This document shows positions 37,655-46,061 of a DNA stretch of 64,000 nt, one piece after another. A program made the translations under genes and the position numbers. Within the stretch, counting starts at the first letter, position 1. Every line of letters starts with the position of its first letter. The notes beneath the pieces are model-generated. The model searched no databases. It was not told the DNA's origin and saw only the letters and a program-made list of their open reading frames with translations. Source of the DNA: DATJCV01 sp963707665 (GTDB lineage: Bacteria > Pseudomonadota > Gammaproteobacteria > Burkholderiales > Burkholderiaceae_D); NCBI GenBank assembly GCA_963707665.1, contig CAVPQU010000018.1, positions 434,001 to 498,000 on the forward strand, in the 5' to 3' direction.

Positions 37655-39139
37655 ATGTCACTGTACCGCTCCGACAATCCACTATGGAACACCGATCTGG
37701 CGCCGACCACGGCCGCGCAACGCACCTGGACCGCCACCCATTACGCGGCGCTGTGGGTATCGATGGCGGTATCGGTGCCGGCCTACATGCTGGCCTCCGG
37801 CCTGATGAGCGAAGGCATGAACTGGTGGCAGGCGGTGCTCACGGTGTTCCTCGGCAACCTGATCGTGCTGGTGCCGATGCTCTTGGTCGGTCATGCCGGC
37901 GCCAAGCACGGTATTCCATATCCGGTGCTGGCGCGCGCCTCGTTCGGCGTTTACGGCGCACGGCTGCCGGCGATCCTGCGCGCGATCGTCGCCTGCGGCT
38001 GGTTCGGCATCCAGACCTGGCTTGGCGGCCAAGCGATCTATACGATCCTGAATGTGGTCGGCAACGGCTTCCTGCAGGGGAATGCCTTGCCGGGGCTGGG
38101 TATCAATCTCGGCCAGCTGTTCTGCTTCCTGCTGTTCTGGGCGCTGCACATTTACTTCATCTACAAGGGCACCGACTCGATCCGCTGGATGGAAACTGCG
38201 GCCGCGCCCCTGTTGCTGCTGTCGTCGATCGCGCTGGTGTGGTGGGCCTACAACGGCGCCGGCGGCTTCGGCCCGATGCTGGAGGCGCCGTCGCAGTTCG
38301 ATGCCGGCGGCAAGCGCGCCGGCCAGTTCTGGCTGGTGTTCTGGCCGTCGCTGACGGCGATGGTCGGCTACTGGGCGACCTTGGCGCTGAACATTCCCGA
38401 CTTCACGCGCTTCGCGCGCAGCCAGCGCGACCAGATCATCGGCCAGTCGATCGGCCTGCCGCTGCCGATGGGCTTGCTGGCGTTGGTGGCGGTGCTGGTG
38501 ACTTCGGCCACCGTGGTGATCTACGGCGAAGCGATCTGGGACCCGGTGGTATTGTCCGGCAAGATGGGCGGCATCTCGGTGGTGCTGGCCCTGATCGCGC
38601 TGATCATCGCCACCATCACCACCAACCTGGCGGCCAACGTGGTGTCGCCGGCCTACGACTTTTCGAACCTGGCGCCGCGCAAGATCTCGTTCCGCATGGG
38701 CGGTTACATCACGGCGGCGATCGGCCTCGGCATGTTCCCGTGGAAGATCCTGGAGACCACGCAGGGCTACATCTTCACCTGGCTGATCGGCTACGGCGCG
38801 CTGTTGGGGCCGATCGCCGGCATCATGCTGGTCGATTACTTCCTGATCCGCAAAACCGAGCTGAACCACACCGCGCTGTTCGACGCCCATGGTGAATATC
38901 GTTATCGCAACGGCTGGAATCTATGCGCACTGGCGGCGCTGGTACTGGGCGTGCTGCCGAACCTGCCGGGCTTCCTGAAGGCGGCCGGCTTTATCGCCAG
39001 TACCGCGCCGCTGTTCGAGACGCTGTATACCTATGCCTGGTTTGTCGGACTGGCGATTTCGGCAGTGGTCTACTATGCGCTGATGCCGGCATCGCTGAAG
39101 GCCGGCAATGCCGTCGGCACGGCGCAATCCCGGCAGTGA
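37655..39139 (+). CDS. NCS1-family nucleobase transporter
   Basis: Inner-membrane cytosine/purine/uracil/allantoin permease, 494 residues, about 12 helices. The NCS1 N-terminal block (NPLWNTDLAPTTAAQRTWT) and ARASFGVYGARLPAILRA, WFGIQTWLGG, and NIPDFTRFARSQRDQ motifs are visible and most resemble the PucI/allantoin-uracil branch. The next gene is upp, which converts uracil to UMP, so uracil uptake for salvage is the likely role. The exact substrate is inferred. Confidence 0.9.
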   Translation: MSLYRSDNPLWNTDLAPTTAAQRTWTATHYAALWVSMAVSVPAYMLASGLMSEGMNWWQAVLTVFLGNLIVLVPMLLVGHAGAKHGIPYPVLARASFGVYGARLPAILRAIVACGWFGIQTWLGGQAIYTILNVVGNGFLQGNALPGLGINLGQLFCFLLFWALHIYFIYKGTDSIRWMETAAAPLLLLSSIALVWWAYNGAGGFGPMLEAPSQFDAGGKRAGQFWLVFWPSLTAMVGYWATLALNIPDFTRFARSQRDQIIGQSIGLPLPMGLLALVAVLVTSATVVIYGEAIWDPVVLSGKMGGISVVLALIALIIATITTNLAANVVSPAYDFSNLAPRKISFRMGGYITAAIGLGMFPWKILETTQGYIFTWLIGYGALLGPIAGIMLVDYFLIRKTELNHTALFDAHGEYRYRNGWNLCALAALVLGVLPNLPGFLKAAGFIASTAPLFETLYTYAWFVGLAISAVVYYALMPASLKAGNAVGTAQSRQ

Positions 39140-39376
39140 CGCCATCGGTTTTGCCGTGGGCGCCGCCGGTCTATCCGCTGCTGTTGATGGCCTGGATGGG
39201 CGCACGCTGCGTTGTTCATTCCCGCTGGGATAAGCGGCAACGCAATGGCCTGTTTGGCATCCGCCCTCAAGAACCAGCACAAGCACGTTCATGCGCAGGA
39301 AACGGCACCCGGTTGCTGCCTGCGCATGAGCGCCAGAATCACAATAGAAAACCTTACAAGTCCTTCTATTGATATA

Positions 39377-39442
39377 GGCAGTATGTTAATAAAAAGTAGA
39401 TTGCACCTCCGAAATAGGTCATATGTATGGGGAGTATATGAA
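39377..39442 (+). repeat. GTAT-pair intergenic element, copy 7
   Basis: GGCAGTATGTTAATA and GGGGAGTATATGAA with GTAT at 39381 and 39434 (53 nt apart), centre ACCTCCGAAATAGGT (a 4-bp hairpin). It lies in the 451-nt transporter-upp gap, preceded at about 39211-39246 by a degraded REP-like segment (CATTCCCGC..GCGGCAACG). No gene is seen there. Confidence 0.85.
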
Positions 39443-39590
39443 TTTGGCGGTCGCCCTATGAGCGCGACCGTACTTGCCCCTGCTTGCGCGATTCACCTAC
39501 ACGCCTCGACATGAGGTGAGCCTGAAGCCGGGCACAAGCGCTCGGCACCGCACCAACAGTTGTTCCATCTTTCGATCACTGCATAACGCC

Positions 39591-40242
39591 ATGAACCACG
39601 ACTCTCGCTTTCCCAATCTGCTCATCCTCGATCACCCGCTGATCCAGCACAAGCTCAGCCACATGCGCGAAAAAGATACGTCGACGCGCACCTTCCGCGA
39701 CCTGCTGCGGGAAATCACGCTGCTGATGGGCTATGAAATCACGCGCTCGTTGCCGCTGACGACGCGCCACATCGAGACGCCGCTTGCAAGGCATGGAGGC
39801 GCCGGTGATCGCCGGCAAGAAGCTGGTAGTGGTGCCGGTCTTGCGGGCCGGCATCGGCATGAGCGACGGCTTGCTGGACCTGATTCCATCGGCGCGGGTC
39901 GGCCATATCGGCGTCTACCGCGATCCGGCTACGTTGCAGCCAGTGGAATACCTGGTGCGCTTGCCGGACGTGCGCGAACGCACCTTCATCCTGTGCGACC
40001 CGATGGTAGCGACCGGGAATTCGGCGGTGCATGCGGTCGACGTACTGAAAAAGCGCGGTGTGGCCGACGAGCAGATCCTGTTCCTGGCGCTGGTGGTCGC
40101 GCCGGAAGGAATGGCGGTGTTTCAGCAGGCGCATCCGCAGGTAAAGTTGTATGCCGCCGCGCTGGATTCCCATCTGGACGAGCATGCCTACATCGTGCCG
40201 GGCCTGGGCGATGCCGGCGACCGGATTTTCGGCACCAAATAG
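39591..40242 (+). CDS. upp: Uracil phosphoribosyltransferase, frame broken near 39784
   Basis: Converts uracil and PRPP to UMP. The N-terminal part (FPNLLILDHPLIQHKLSHMR, GYEITRSLPLTTRHIETP) and the PRPP-binding part (LVVVPVLRAGIGMSDGLLDL, LCDPMVATGNSAVHAVD) are in different frames; removing one T of TT 39784-39785 joins IETPL to QGMEAPVIAGKK and gives 216 residues, close to the normal ~210. Together with the upstream transporter it forms a pyrimidine salvage pair. Confidence 0.93.
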
Positions 40243-40257
40243 TAGCGCCCGCTGCGC

Positions 40258-40878
40258 TCAGCGCTCGCCGGCCGCGCCCGTCATATCCGTTGCGCGCGGC
40301 CGTTTTTTCTTGGCGCTCGGCAGTCCTGGCCGCTGCCGCAATGCCTGCACCGCCGGCTGAAACACCTCAGGCGCCAGCTCGGACGAGAACTTGTTCCATA
40401 GCTGCCATAGCAGATCGGCGTCGGCCAAGGCGCGGTGACGCTCGCCAGTCAGCAGTTGATGGCGCAAGATCAGCGTGTCCAGGTTATGCCGCCGTTCGCC
40501 AGGGAATAGCCGGCGCGACAGCCGCACCGTGCAGAGCACCTCATTTTGCAGTGCTTGCCCGCCCCGCAGGCAGGCATGATTCAGAAATCCAAAATCAAAA
40601 CGCGCGTTATGGGCAATGAACAAGCCGCCTTCCAGACGGCTGCGCACCGTGTCGAGCACGGCATCGATCGGCGGTGCCGTGCTGACCATGCGGTCGCTGA
40701 TGCCGGTCAGGCGCTGGATAAAGGAGGGGATCGGCATTTCCGGGTTGACCAGCGTCGACCAGCGCGATACTTGCCCGCCTTCGACTTCAACCAGTCCGAT
40801 TTCGGTAATGCGGTCGGTGGCCGCATTGGTGCCGGTGGTTTCCAGATCGAGGAATACCAGTTTTTCAGATTGCATCAT
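40258..40878 (-). CDS. 3'-5' exonuclease, DnaQ-like DEDDh family
   Basis: A 206-residue nuclease of the DnaQ/PolC-epsilon type. ExoI is VFLDLETTG, ExoII is HNARFDFGFL, ExoIII is HRALADADLLW (DEDDh His and Asp). It lacks the C-terminal DnaE-binding part of DnaQ and ends in a basic tail (AKKKRPRA), so it is probably a stand-alone repair nuclease. The Met at 40878 or the next codon starts directly before the domain. Confidence 0.88.
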   Translation of the reverse strand: MMQSEKLVFLDLETTGTNAATDRITEIGLVEVEGGQVSRWSTLVNPEMPIPSFIQRLTGISDRMVSTAPPIDAVLDTVRSRLEGGLFIAHNARFDFGFLNHACLRGGQALQNEVLCTVRLSRRLFPGERRHNLDTLILRHQLLTGERHRALADADLLWQLWNKFSSELAPEVFQPAVQALRQRPGLPSAKKKRPRATDMTGAAGER

Positions 40879-41202
40879 GGCTGCATTTTGCCACGCCGCC
40901 GGTTCGCGGGTGCAGGGCTGAGCTGCCTGATTTGCGTGCAGCGGGGAAATTCTGTGCGGAATCAAATGCTTGCGGTTAATCAACTCAGTTAGCCACAAGT
41001 TTATCCACAGGAACAGTGCAGAACTTTTCCACGCTTTTGTTGCCTGTCGTTTATGGCTGAAGGTTGGCCACCGGGAATTGCCATGCAGTCACCGGAATAT
41101 CGGTATTGCGGTCCGGATGACCGGTTGGCGTTGACGGCGGTCAATGCCGAACCGGCATCATCCGGTAACGTGTCTTTTAACCCCAAAAAAGGTGAACGGA
41201 CC

Positions 41203-42349
41203 GTGCATCTGGCAGATATCACGATATTTTATGCGGCGCAGGGCGGTGGGGTCAGCACCTATCTTGCTGCCAAGGCAAACTGGCTGGCGCGCCGCAGCCG
41301 GATTACCCATTCGATCGTGGCGCCAGCCCAGCACAACCGGGCGTCCGCCTCTGCATGATCTGCACTTTGTGCAGATCCCCAGCGTCCCGATCCCCGGCAA
41401 CAACAGCTACCGCATGCCCTTGTCGCCCGCCGTTTGTGCTGCGGTGCTGCGGCGCCTGCAGCCGGACTTGATCGAGGCCGGCGACCCGTATCAATCGGCC
41501 TGGGCGGCCTTGCGCATCAAGCGCGAGACAAATATCCCGGTGGTGGCGTTCTATCATTCCGATTTGCCGCAACTGGCCGGCCAGCGTTTCGGTGCCAACG
41601 CGCAAGCCCTGGCGACGCGCTATGTCAGCCATCTTTACCGGCAATTCGATCTGGTGCTGGCACCCAGCGACACCATTCTGCGCCGCTTGCAGGCGATGGG
41701 TGTGGAACGCGTGCTGCAGCAGCCGCTCGGGGTCAATACCAGGATATTTTCACCGCGCTGCCGTGATCTGCAGTTGCGCGCGCAACTGGGTCTGCCGCTG
41801 GATACCCGCCTGCTCGTCTATGCCGGCCGGTTTACCCGGGAGAAGAGGCTGCCGCTTCTGATCCAGGCGGTGCAGCGGCTGGGCCGGCCCTACCATCTGC
41901 TCCTGGTTGGTGGCGGCGAGCAGCTACCGCCGTCGGCGTCTTACACCTGCCTGCCGTTTCAAAACGGTTCGCCGCGTCTGGCGCGTCTGCTGGCCAGTTG
42001 CGACTTGCTGGTGCATGCCGGCGATTCCGAGACTTTCGGCCTGGTGGTGCTGGAGGCGATGGCGTGCGGCATTCCAGTGCTGGGCGTGGCCGCCGGTGGC
42101 GTGGGCGAGCTGGTCGATGCGGAAACCGGCTTGCTGGTGCCGCCCAATGACGCCGCTCTACTGGCGGAGGGTATCGATACCTTGTTCCGGCGGGATCTCG
42201 CTGCGCTGGGCGCCAATGCCCGGCGCCGGATGGTGGAAAAATATGATTGGGACATCATTGTGCCGCAGCTGATTACGCACTACGGCGGTCTGCTGGCGTC
42301 GCCGCAGCGCGCCGAACTGGAAGCCAGCGCCGCCTATGCCACCGAATGA
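41203..42349 (+). CDS. GT4-family glycosyltransferase, frame broken near 41339
   Basis: Glycosyltransferase with two Rossmann domains (GT-B). The N-terminal ITIFYAAQGGGVSTYL glycine loop and the C-terminal donor site (YAGRFTREKRLPLLIQAV, HAGDSETFGLVVLEAMACG) are typical of family 4. The GGG at 41339-41341 breaks the frame; removing one G joins HNR to RPPLHDLHFVQIP and gives 381 residues. GTG at 41203 with an AGGTGA site is taken as the start; ATG 41053 is an alternative. It overlaps the next gene by 14 nt. The sugar and acceptor are unknown. Confidence 0.83.
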
Positions 42350-43124
42350 GCTGGCGAACGCCTTGTGCGTCTCGCTGCACGATGTGTCACCGCATACCTG
42401 GCCGCAATGCGCGCAATTGCTGCAGGCGGTACGCGCGGTGGCGCCGATCCCGGTAACCTTGCTGGTGGTGCCGGCTTATCACCGGCTGCCGGTAGCGGAT
42501 GCCGTTGCCTTCGACCGCCTGCTGGACGGGCGGCTGGCACTGGGCGACGAACTGGCGCTGCATGGCTTCACCCATCTCGATGAGGGGCCGCCGGCCGGCA
42601 GCTGGCAGCAGGCATTCCTGCGTCGCGTCTACACCACTGGCGAGGGCGAGTTCAGTGCGCTGGATGCGTCGGAAGCGCACCGCCGGATTACGCAGGGGCT
42701 GGCGTGGTTCGCGCAGCGCCACTGGCCGGTGGCCGGCTTCGTGGCGCCAGCCTGGCTGCTGAGCCCAGGCGCCTGGCGCGCCTTGTGCCAGTTCCGCTTT
42801 TGCTACACCACCACTCTGCGCTATTTCTATATCTTGCCGCAGGTACATGCGCTGCTGGCGCCGAGCCTGGTGTATGCGGCGCGTAACAGTGGCGGGCGCT
42901 GGCTGTCGGCGCGGCGCAATGCCATGCTGGTGCGCCTGCTGGCACACCGGCCACTGGTACGGCTGGGCCTGCATCCCAACGATGCCGCCTATCCGCAGCT
43001 GATCAGGAATTTCCAGAAATTGATCGAGCACTTGCTGGTGTCGCGGGAAGCGCTGACCAAGGCCGAGTTTGCACTGCGGATGCAAGCTTCGTACCGGGAG
43101 TCGGCGGTACCGGGTGCCGCCTGA
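42336..43124 (+). CDS. DUF2334-type polysaccharide deacetylase
   Basis: A 262-residue protein with the NodB-like metal-dependent deacetylase fold. SLHDVSPHTWPQC holds the first Asp, LALHGFTHL gives the His metal ligand, and GFVAPAWLLSPGAW is a later family motif. It starts inside the end of the glycosyltransferase gene, so the two are translationally coupled and probably act on the same glycan or glycolipid. No signal peptide is evident. Confidence 0.85.
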   Translation: MPPNELANALCVSLHDVSPHTWPQCAQLLQAVRAVAPIPVTLLVVPAYHRLPVADAVAFDRLLDGRLALGDELALHGFTHLDEGPPAGSWQQAFLRRVYTTGEGEFSALDASEAHRRITQGLAWFAQRHWPVAGFVAPAWLLSPGAWRALCQFRFCYTTTLRYFYILPQVHALLAPSLVYAARNSGGRWLSARRNAMLVRLLAHRPLVRLGLHPNDAAYPQLIRNFQKLIEHLLVSREALTKAEFALRMQASYRESAVPGAA

Positions 43125-43136
43125 TGTGGCGGCACC
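43113..43136. terminator. Hairpin between convergent deacetylase and fghA
   Basis: GGTGCCGCC and GGCGGCACC form a 9-bp perfect stem around TGATGT, which holds the deacetylase stop codon. Placed between converging 3' ends, it may terminate both, though a T-run is absent. Confidence 0.55.
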
Positions 43137-43142
43137 GGTGCT

Positions 43143-44001
43143 TCAGTCCTGATTCAGGAGCCGCTGGTGGAATTCCAGGTGATCCTGGATGAAGGTCGAG
43201 ATGAAATAGTAGCCATGGTCATAACCGGCGGCAACCGGCGTGGCGCCGCAAGTCGAGCGGCTGATTGGCGGCCTCGCAGGCCGCTTCAAACTCCTCCGGC
43301 AGCAATTGCTGGGCCAGAAACTGGTCGCCCAAACCCTGGTCGATCAGGATCCCTTGCGGGAAAGGCGTGCGCAGGGTTTTCATCAGTTCGCTGGCGTCAT
43401 ACTGGCGCCAGCGCTCGCGGTCGGTACCCAGATAGCCGGAGAAGGCTTTCTCGCCCCACGGGCATTGCATCGGCGCGGCAATCGGCGCGAAGGCCGAGAC
43501 CGAGCGATAAATTTCCGGATTTTTCAGCGCGATGGTCAGCGCCCCGTGCCCACCCATCGAATGGCCGAAGATGCCGATGCGCTCGGCGCGCGCCGGAAAT
43601 TGCGCCAGGATCAATTCGCGCAGTTCCTGCACGACGTAGGAATACATCCTGAAATGCGCGCTCCACGGCGCTTCGGTGGCGTCGACGTAAAAGCCGGCGC
43701 CGATGCCGAAGTCCCAGCTGTCGGCTTCGCCGGCAATGCCGGTGTTGCGCGGGCTGGTGTCCGGCGCCACCAGCATGAGGCCGTGCTGCGCCGCGAAGCG
43801 CTGCGCGCCGGCCTTGATCATGAAGGTTTCTTCGGTGCAGGTCAGGCCGGCCAGGTAGAACAGCACCGGCACCGGCCCGTGCTGCGCCTGCGGCGGCTGA
43901 TACACCGAAAAGCGCATCGGCAAGCCGATTTCGGTGGAGGCGTGGCGGTAAAAGCCCTGCGTGCCGCCGAAGCACGCATGTTGGCTGATGGTTTCCAGCA
44001 T
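43143..44001 (-). CDS. fghA: S-formylglutathione hydrolase, C-terminal frame broken near 43250
   Basis: Esterase-D family enzyme that hydrolyses S-formylglutathione to formate and glutathione, the second step of formaldehyde oxidation. Nucleophile elbow GHSMGGHGAL; Asp in LIDQGLGDQFL; the catalytic His lies in AGYDHGYYFIST, which is out of frame in the raw sequence. Removing one base (for example in AA 43250-43251) restores it and gives 285 residues. It starts 11 nt after adhC and is co-transcribed with it. Confidence 0.93.
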
Positions 44002-44012
44002 GGCGCGCCCGC

Positions 44013-45122
44013 CTAGTACAGCACGACCGAGCGGATCGACTCGCCGCTCTTCATCAGCTCGAAGCCTTCGTTGATGTCGTTCGAGCGGCAGGCGGTGCGT
44101 GATCAGGTCGTCGATATTGAGCTTGCCGTCCATGTACCAGTCGACGATCTTCGGCACGTCGGTGCGGCCGCGCGCGCCGCCGAAGGCCGAGCCTTTCCAC
44201 TCGCGGCCGGTGACCAGCTGGAACGGCCGGGTGCGAAATTTCCGCGCCGGCTTCGGCCACGCCGATGATGATCGACTGGCCCCAGCCCTTGTGCGTGCAT
44301 TCGAGCGCCTGGCGCATGACCTTGGTGTTGCCGATGCACTCGAAGCTGTAGTCGGCGCCGCCGTCGGTCAGTTGCACGATCGTATCGACGACGTTTTCGT
44401 CGTCTTTCGGATTGATGAAATGGGTCATGCCGAACTTGCGCGCCATCGCTTCGCGCGCCGGGTTCATGTCGACGCCGATGATCTTGTCGGCGCCGACCAT
44501 CTTCGCGCCCTGGATCACGTTCAGGCCGATGCCGCCCAGGCCGAACACGACGACATTGGCGCCGGCTTCGACCTTGGCGGTGAACAGCACGGCGCCGACG
44601 CCGGTGGTGACGCCGCAGCCGATGTAGCAGACCTTGTCGAACGGGGCGTCGGAGCGGATCTTGGCCAGCGCGATTTCCGGCACCACGATGTAGTTGGAAA
44701 AGGTCGAGGTGCCCATGTAGTGGAAGATCGGCTTGCCGTCCAGCGAAAAGCGCGAGGTCGCATCCGGCATCAGGCCGCGGCCCTGGGTCGAACGGATCGC
44801 CTGGCACAGGTTGGTTTTTTGCGACAGGCAGAACTTGCACTCGCGGCATTCCGGCGTGTACAGCGGAATCACGTGGTCGTCTTTTTTCAGGTTCTTGACG
44901 TCGGGGCCGACATCGACCACGACACCGGCGCCTTCATGGCCGAGAATGGCCGGGAAAATGCCTTCCGGATCGGCGCCGGACAGCGTGTAGTAATCGGTAT
45001 GGCAAATGCCGGTGGCCTTGATTTCGACCAGTACCTCGCCTGAACGTCGGTCCGCCCAGTTCGACTTCTTCAATGGTGAGGGGTTTGCCGGCCTGCCAGG
45101 CAACGGCTGCTTTGGTTTTCAT
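44013..45122 (-). CDS. adhC: S-(hydroxymethyl)glutathione dehydrogenase, three frame breaks
   Basis: Class III zinc alcohol dehydrogenase oxidising the formaldehyde-glutathione adduct with NAD+. Catalytic zinc residues are in TGICHTDYYTL and GHEGAGVV, structural zinc in CRECKFCLSQKTNLC, and the NAD fold in GLGGIGLNVIQ. Three single-base breaks (AA 45043, AAA 44236 or GGG 44229, TT 44080) scramble the raw frame. Repair restores GGPTSGEVLVEI, RPFQLVTGREWKGSAFGG and DINEGFELMKSGESIRS, and gives 368 residues, exactly the family length. MKTKAAV at 45122 follows a GGAG site. Confidence 0.93.
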
Positions 45123-45134
45123 TTGCAACTCCAT

Positions 45135-45170
45135 AAAAAATAGCCGCGGCGCCGGCAACCGGCGCCGCGG
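45135..45170 (-). terminator. Strong hairpin and T-run directly upstream of adhC
   Basis: On the minus strand CCGCGGCGCCGG-TTG-CCGGCGCCGCGG is followed by CTATTTTTT, ending only 12 nt before the adhC start codon. It is a textbook terminator lying between the doxX remnant and adhC; see finding on possible attenuation. Confidence 0.85.
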
Positions 45171-45240
45171 TTTGGGTACACCCTTGCCATTATCGTGGAA
45201 TTGTCGGCCGCCGGCTTGCGGCGGCGCGGTTCGGATGACG

Positions 45241-45354
45241 TTACTTGCTTTTGGCGCGCAATGCGTCGAGCCCGAAAGCGCCGGCTCCGGTGACGGCAAG
45301 GAACAGGAACACGAAGCAATACAAGACCGCCAGTTCGCCCTGATTCAAGATCGG
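45241..45354 (-). pseudogene. C-terminal remnant of a DoxX-family membrane protein gene
   Basis: The last ~37 codons of a DoxX-type gene: LPILNQGELAVLYCFVFLFL, then AVTGAGAFGLDALRAKSK and TAA. NQGELA.LYC.VFL is the last helix of DoxX proteins (normally ~130-150 residues). The upstream part is missing and replaced at 45355 by a REP hairpin and a GTAT-pair element. I see no start codon that would make it functional. Confidence 0.6.
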
Positions 45355-45359
45355 CAGGC

Positions 45360-45392
45360 TGGGTTCCCGCTAAAGGCATGCGGGAACGACAT
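45360..45392. repeat. REP-type hairpin
   Basis: GGTTCCCGC and GCGGGAACGAC form a 7-bp stem around a 9-nt loop; the minus strand reads GTCGTTCCCGC..., the same family as 7045-7124. The following ~45 nt to the GTAT-pair (GGAATGGGTTTGAAGAGC, TAACTGCGACA) also align with the region before copy 2. Confidence 0.75.
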
Positions 45393-45432
45393 GGAATGGG
45401 TTTGAAGAGCTAACTGCGACAGGACTGATTCA

Positions 45433-45497
45433 TGGAGTATGCGTATAAATCGGCCATTATCACGCGGATAGTGGCTTCCTGTTGCTGGAGTATGTGT
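45433..45497 (+). repeat. GTAT-pair intergenic element, copy 8
   Basis: TGGAGTATGCGTAT and TGGAGTATGTGTT with GTAT at 45437 and 45490 (53 nt apart). The centre GCCATTATC-ACGCG-GATAGTGGC is a 9-bp hairpin with one G-T pair. It lies between the doxX remnant and the GNAT gene 3' end. Confidence 0.85.
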
Positions 45498-45507
45498 TCC
45501 AGACAGC

Positions 45508-46059
45508 TTATCGACCGAGTATCTTGCGCATTACCAACGGTGCCGGCTCCAACCGATTGGCGTGGTCATACTCCAGTTCCGGCGCCAGTTCGAAGCCGAA
45601 GGCGGCGTAGACGTCGATCAGGCGCGACTGGTCGGTGCGTACCGCCAGCCGCAATTCGTCGACGTCGGCTGCCAGCGCGTGGTGGATCACCGCTTCCAGC
45701 AAATGCTGCGACAGGCCGGCGCCGCGGTAGGCGGGCAACACGCCCATGCGCACGATGTCCCATACCGCCGGTTCGTACTCGTGGCGCAGCCAGCGCACCG
45801 AGCCGGCGGACCGGTCGTCGACGTGCAGGATGAAGCCGCCGCCGATGCGCAGGTCGTGCAGTACGCGCGCCACGTCTTCGCGGTGGCCGCTGGAGCTGGG
45901 GGCGACCTTGTCGGCCCAGCTGTGGCGGGTCAGTTCGGCGATCAGCTCGGCGTCGTCGACGCTGGCTTCGCGTACCAGGATGTTGCAGGGTGGCGCCACA
46001 GAGAAGGGCGCCGAAGGGAGCGCGGCAGAGCCGCTACTACTGGGTAAGGGGTCCATAGC
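45508..46059 (-). CDS. GNAT-family N-acetyltransferase
   Basis: A 183-residue acetyl-CoA-dependent acetyltransferase. The GNAT core runs from about residue 30 (LVREASVDDAELIAELTRHS) with the acetyl-CoA loop MGVLPAYRGAGLSQHLLE and a C-terminal VYAAFGFELAPELEYDHANR. Met at 46059 overlaps the metG stop region by three bases on the same strand, so it is likely translated from the metG message. Substrate unknown. Confidence 0.86.
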   Translation of the reverse strand, partial: AMDPLPSSSGSAALPSAPFSVAPPCNILVREASVDDAELIAELTRHSWADKVAPSSSGHREDVARVLHDLRIGGGFILHVDDRSAGSVRWLRHEYEPAVWDIVRMGVLPAYRGAGLSQHLLEAVIHHALAADVDELRLAVRTDQSRLIDVYAAFGFELAPELEYDHANRLEPAPLVMRKILGR

Positions 46060-46061
46060 TT

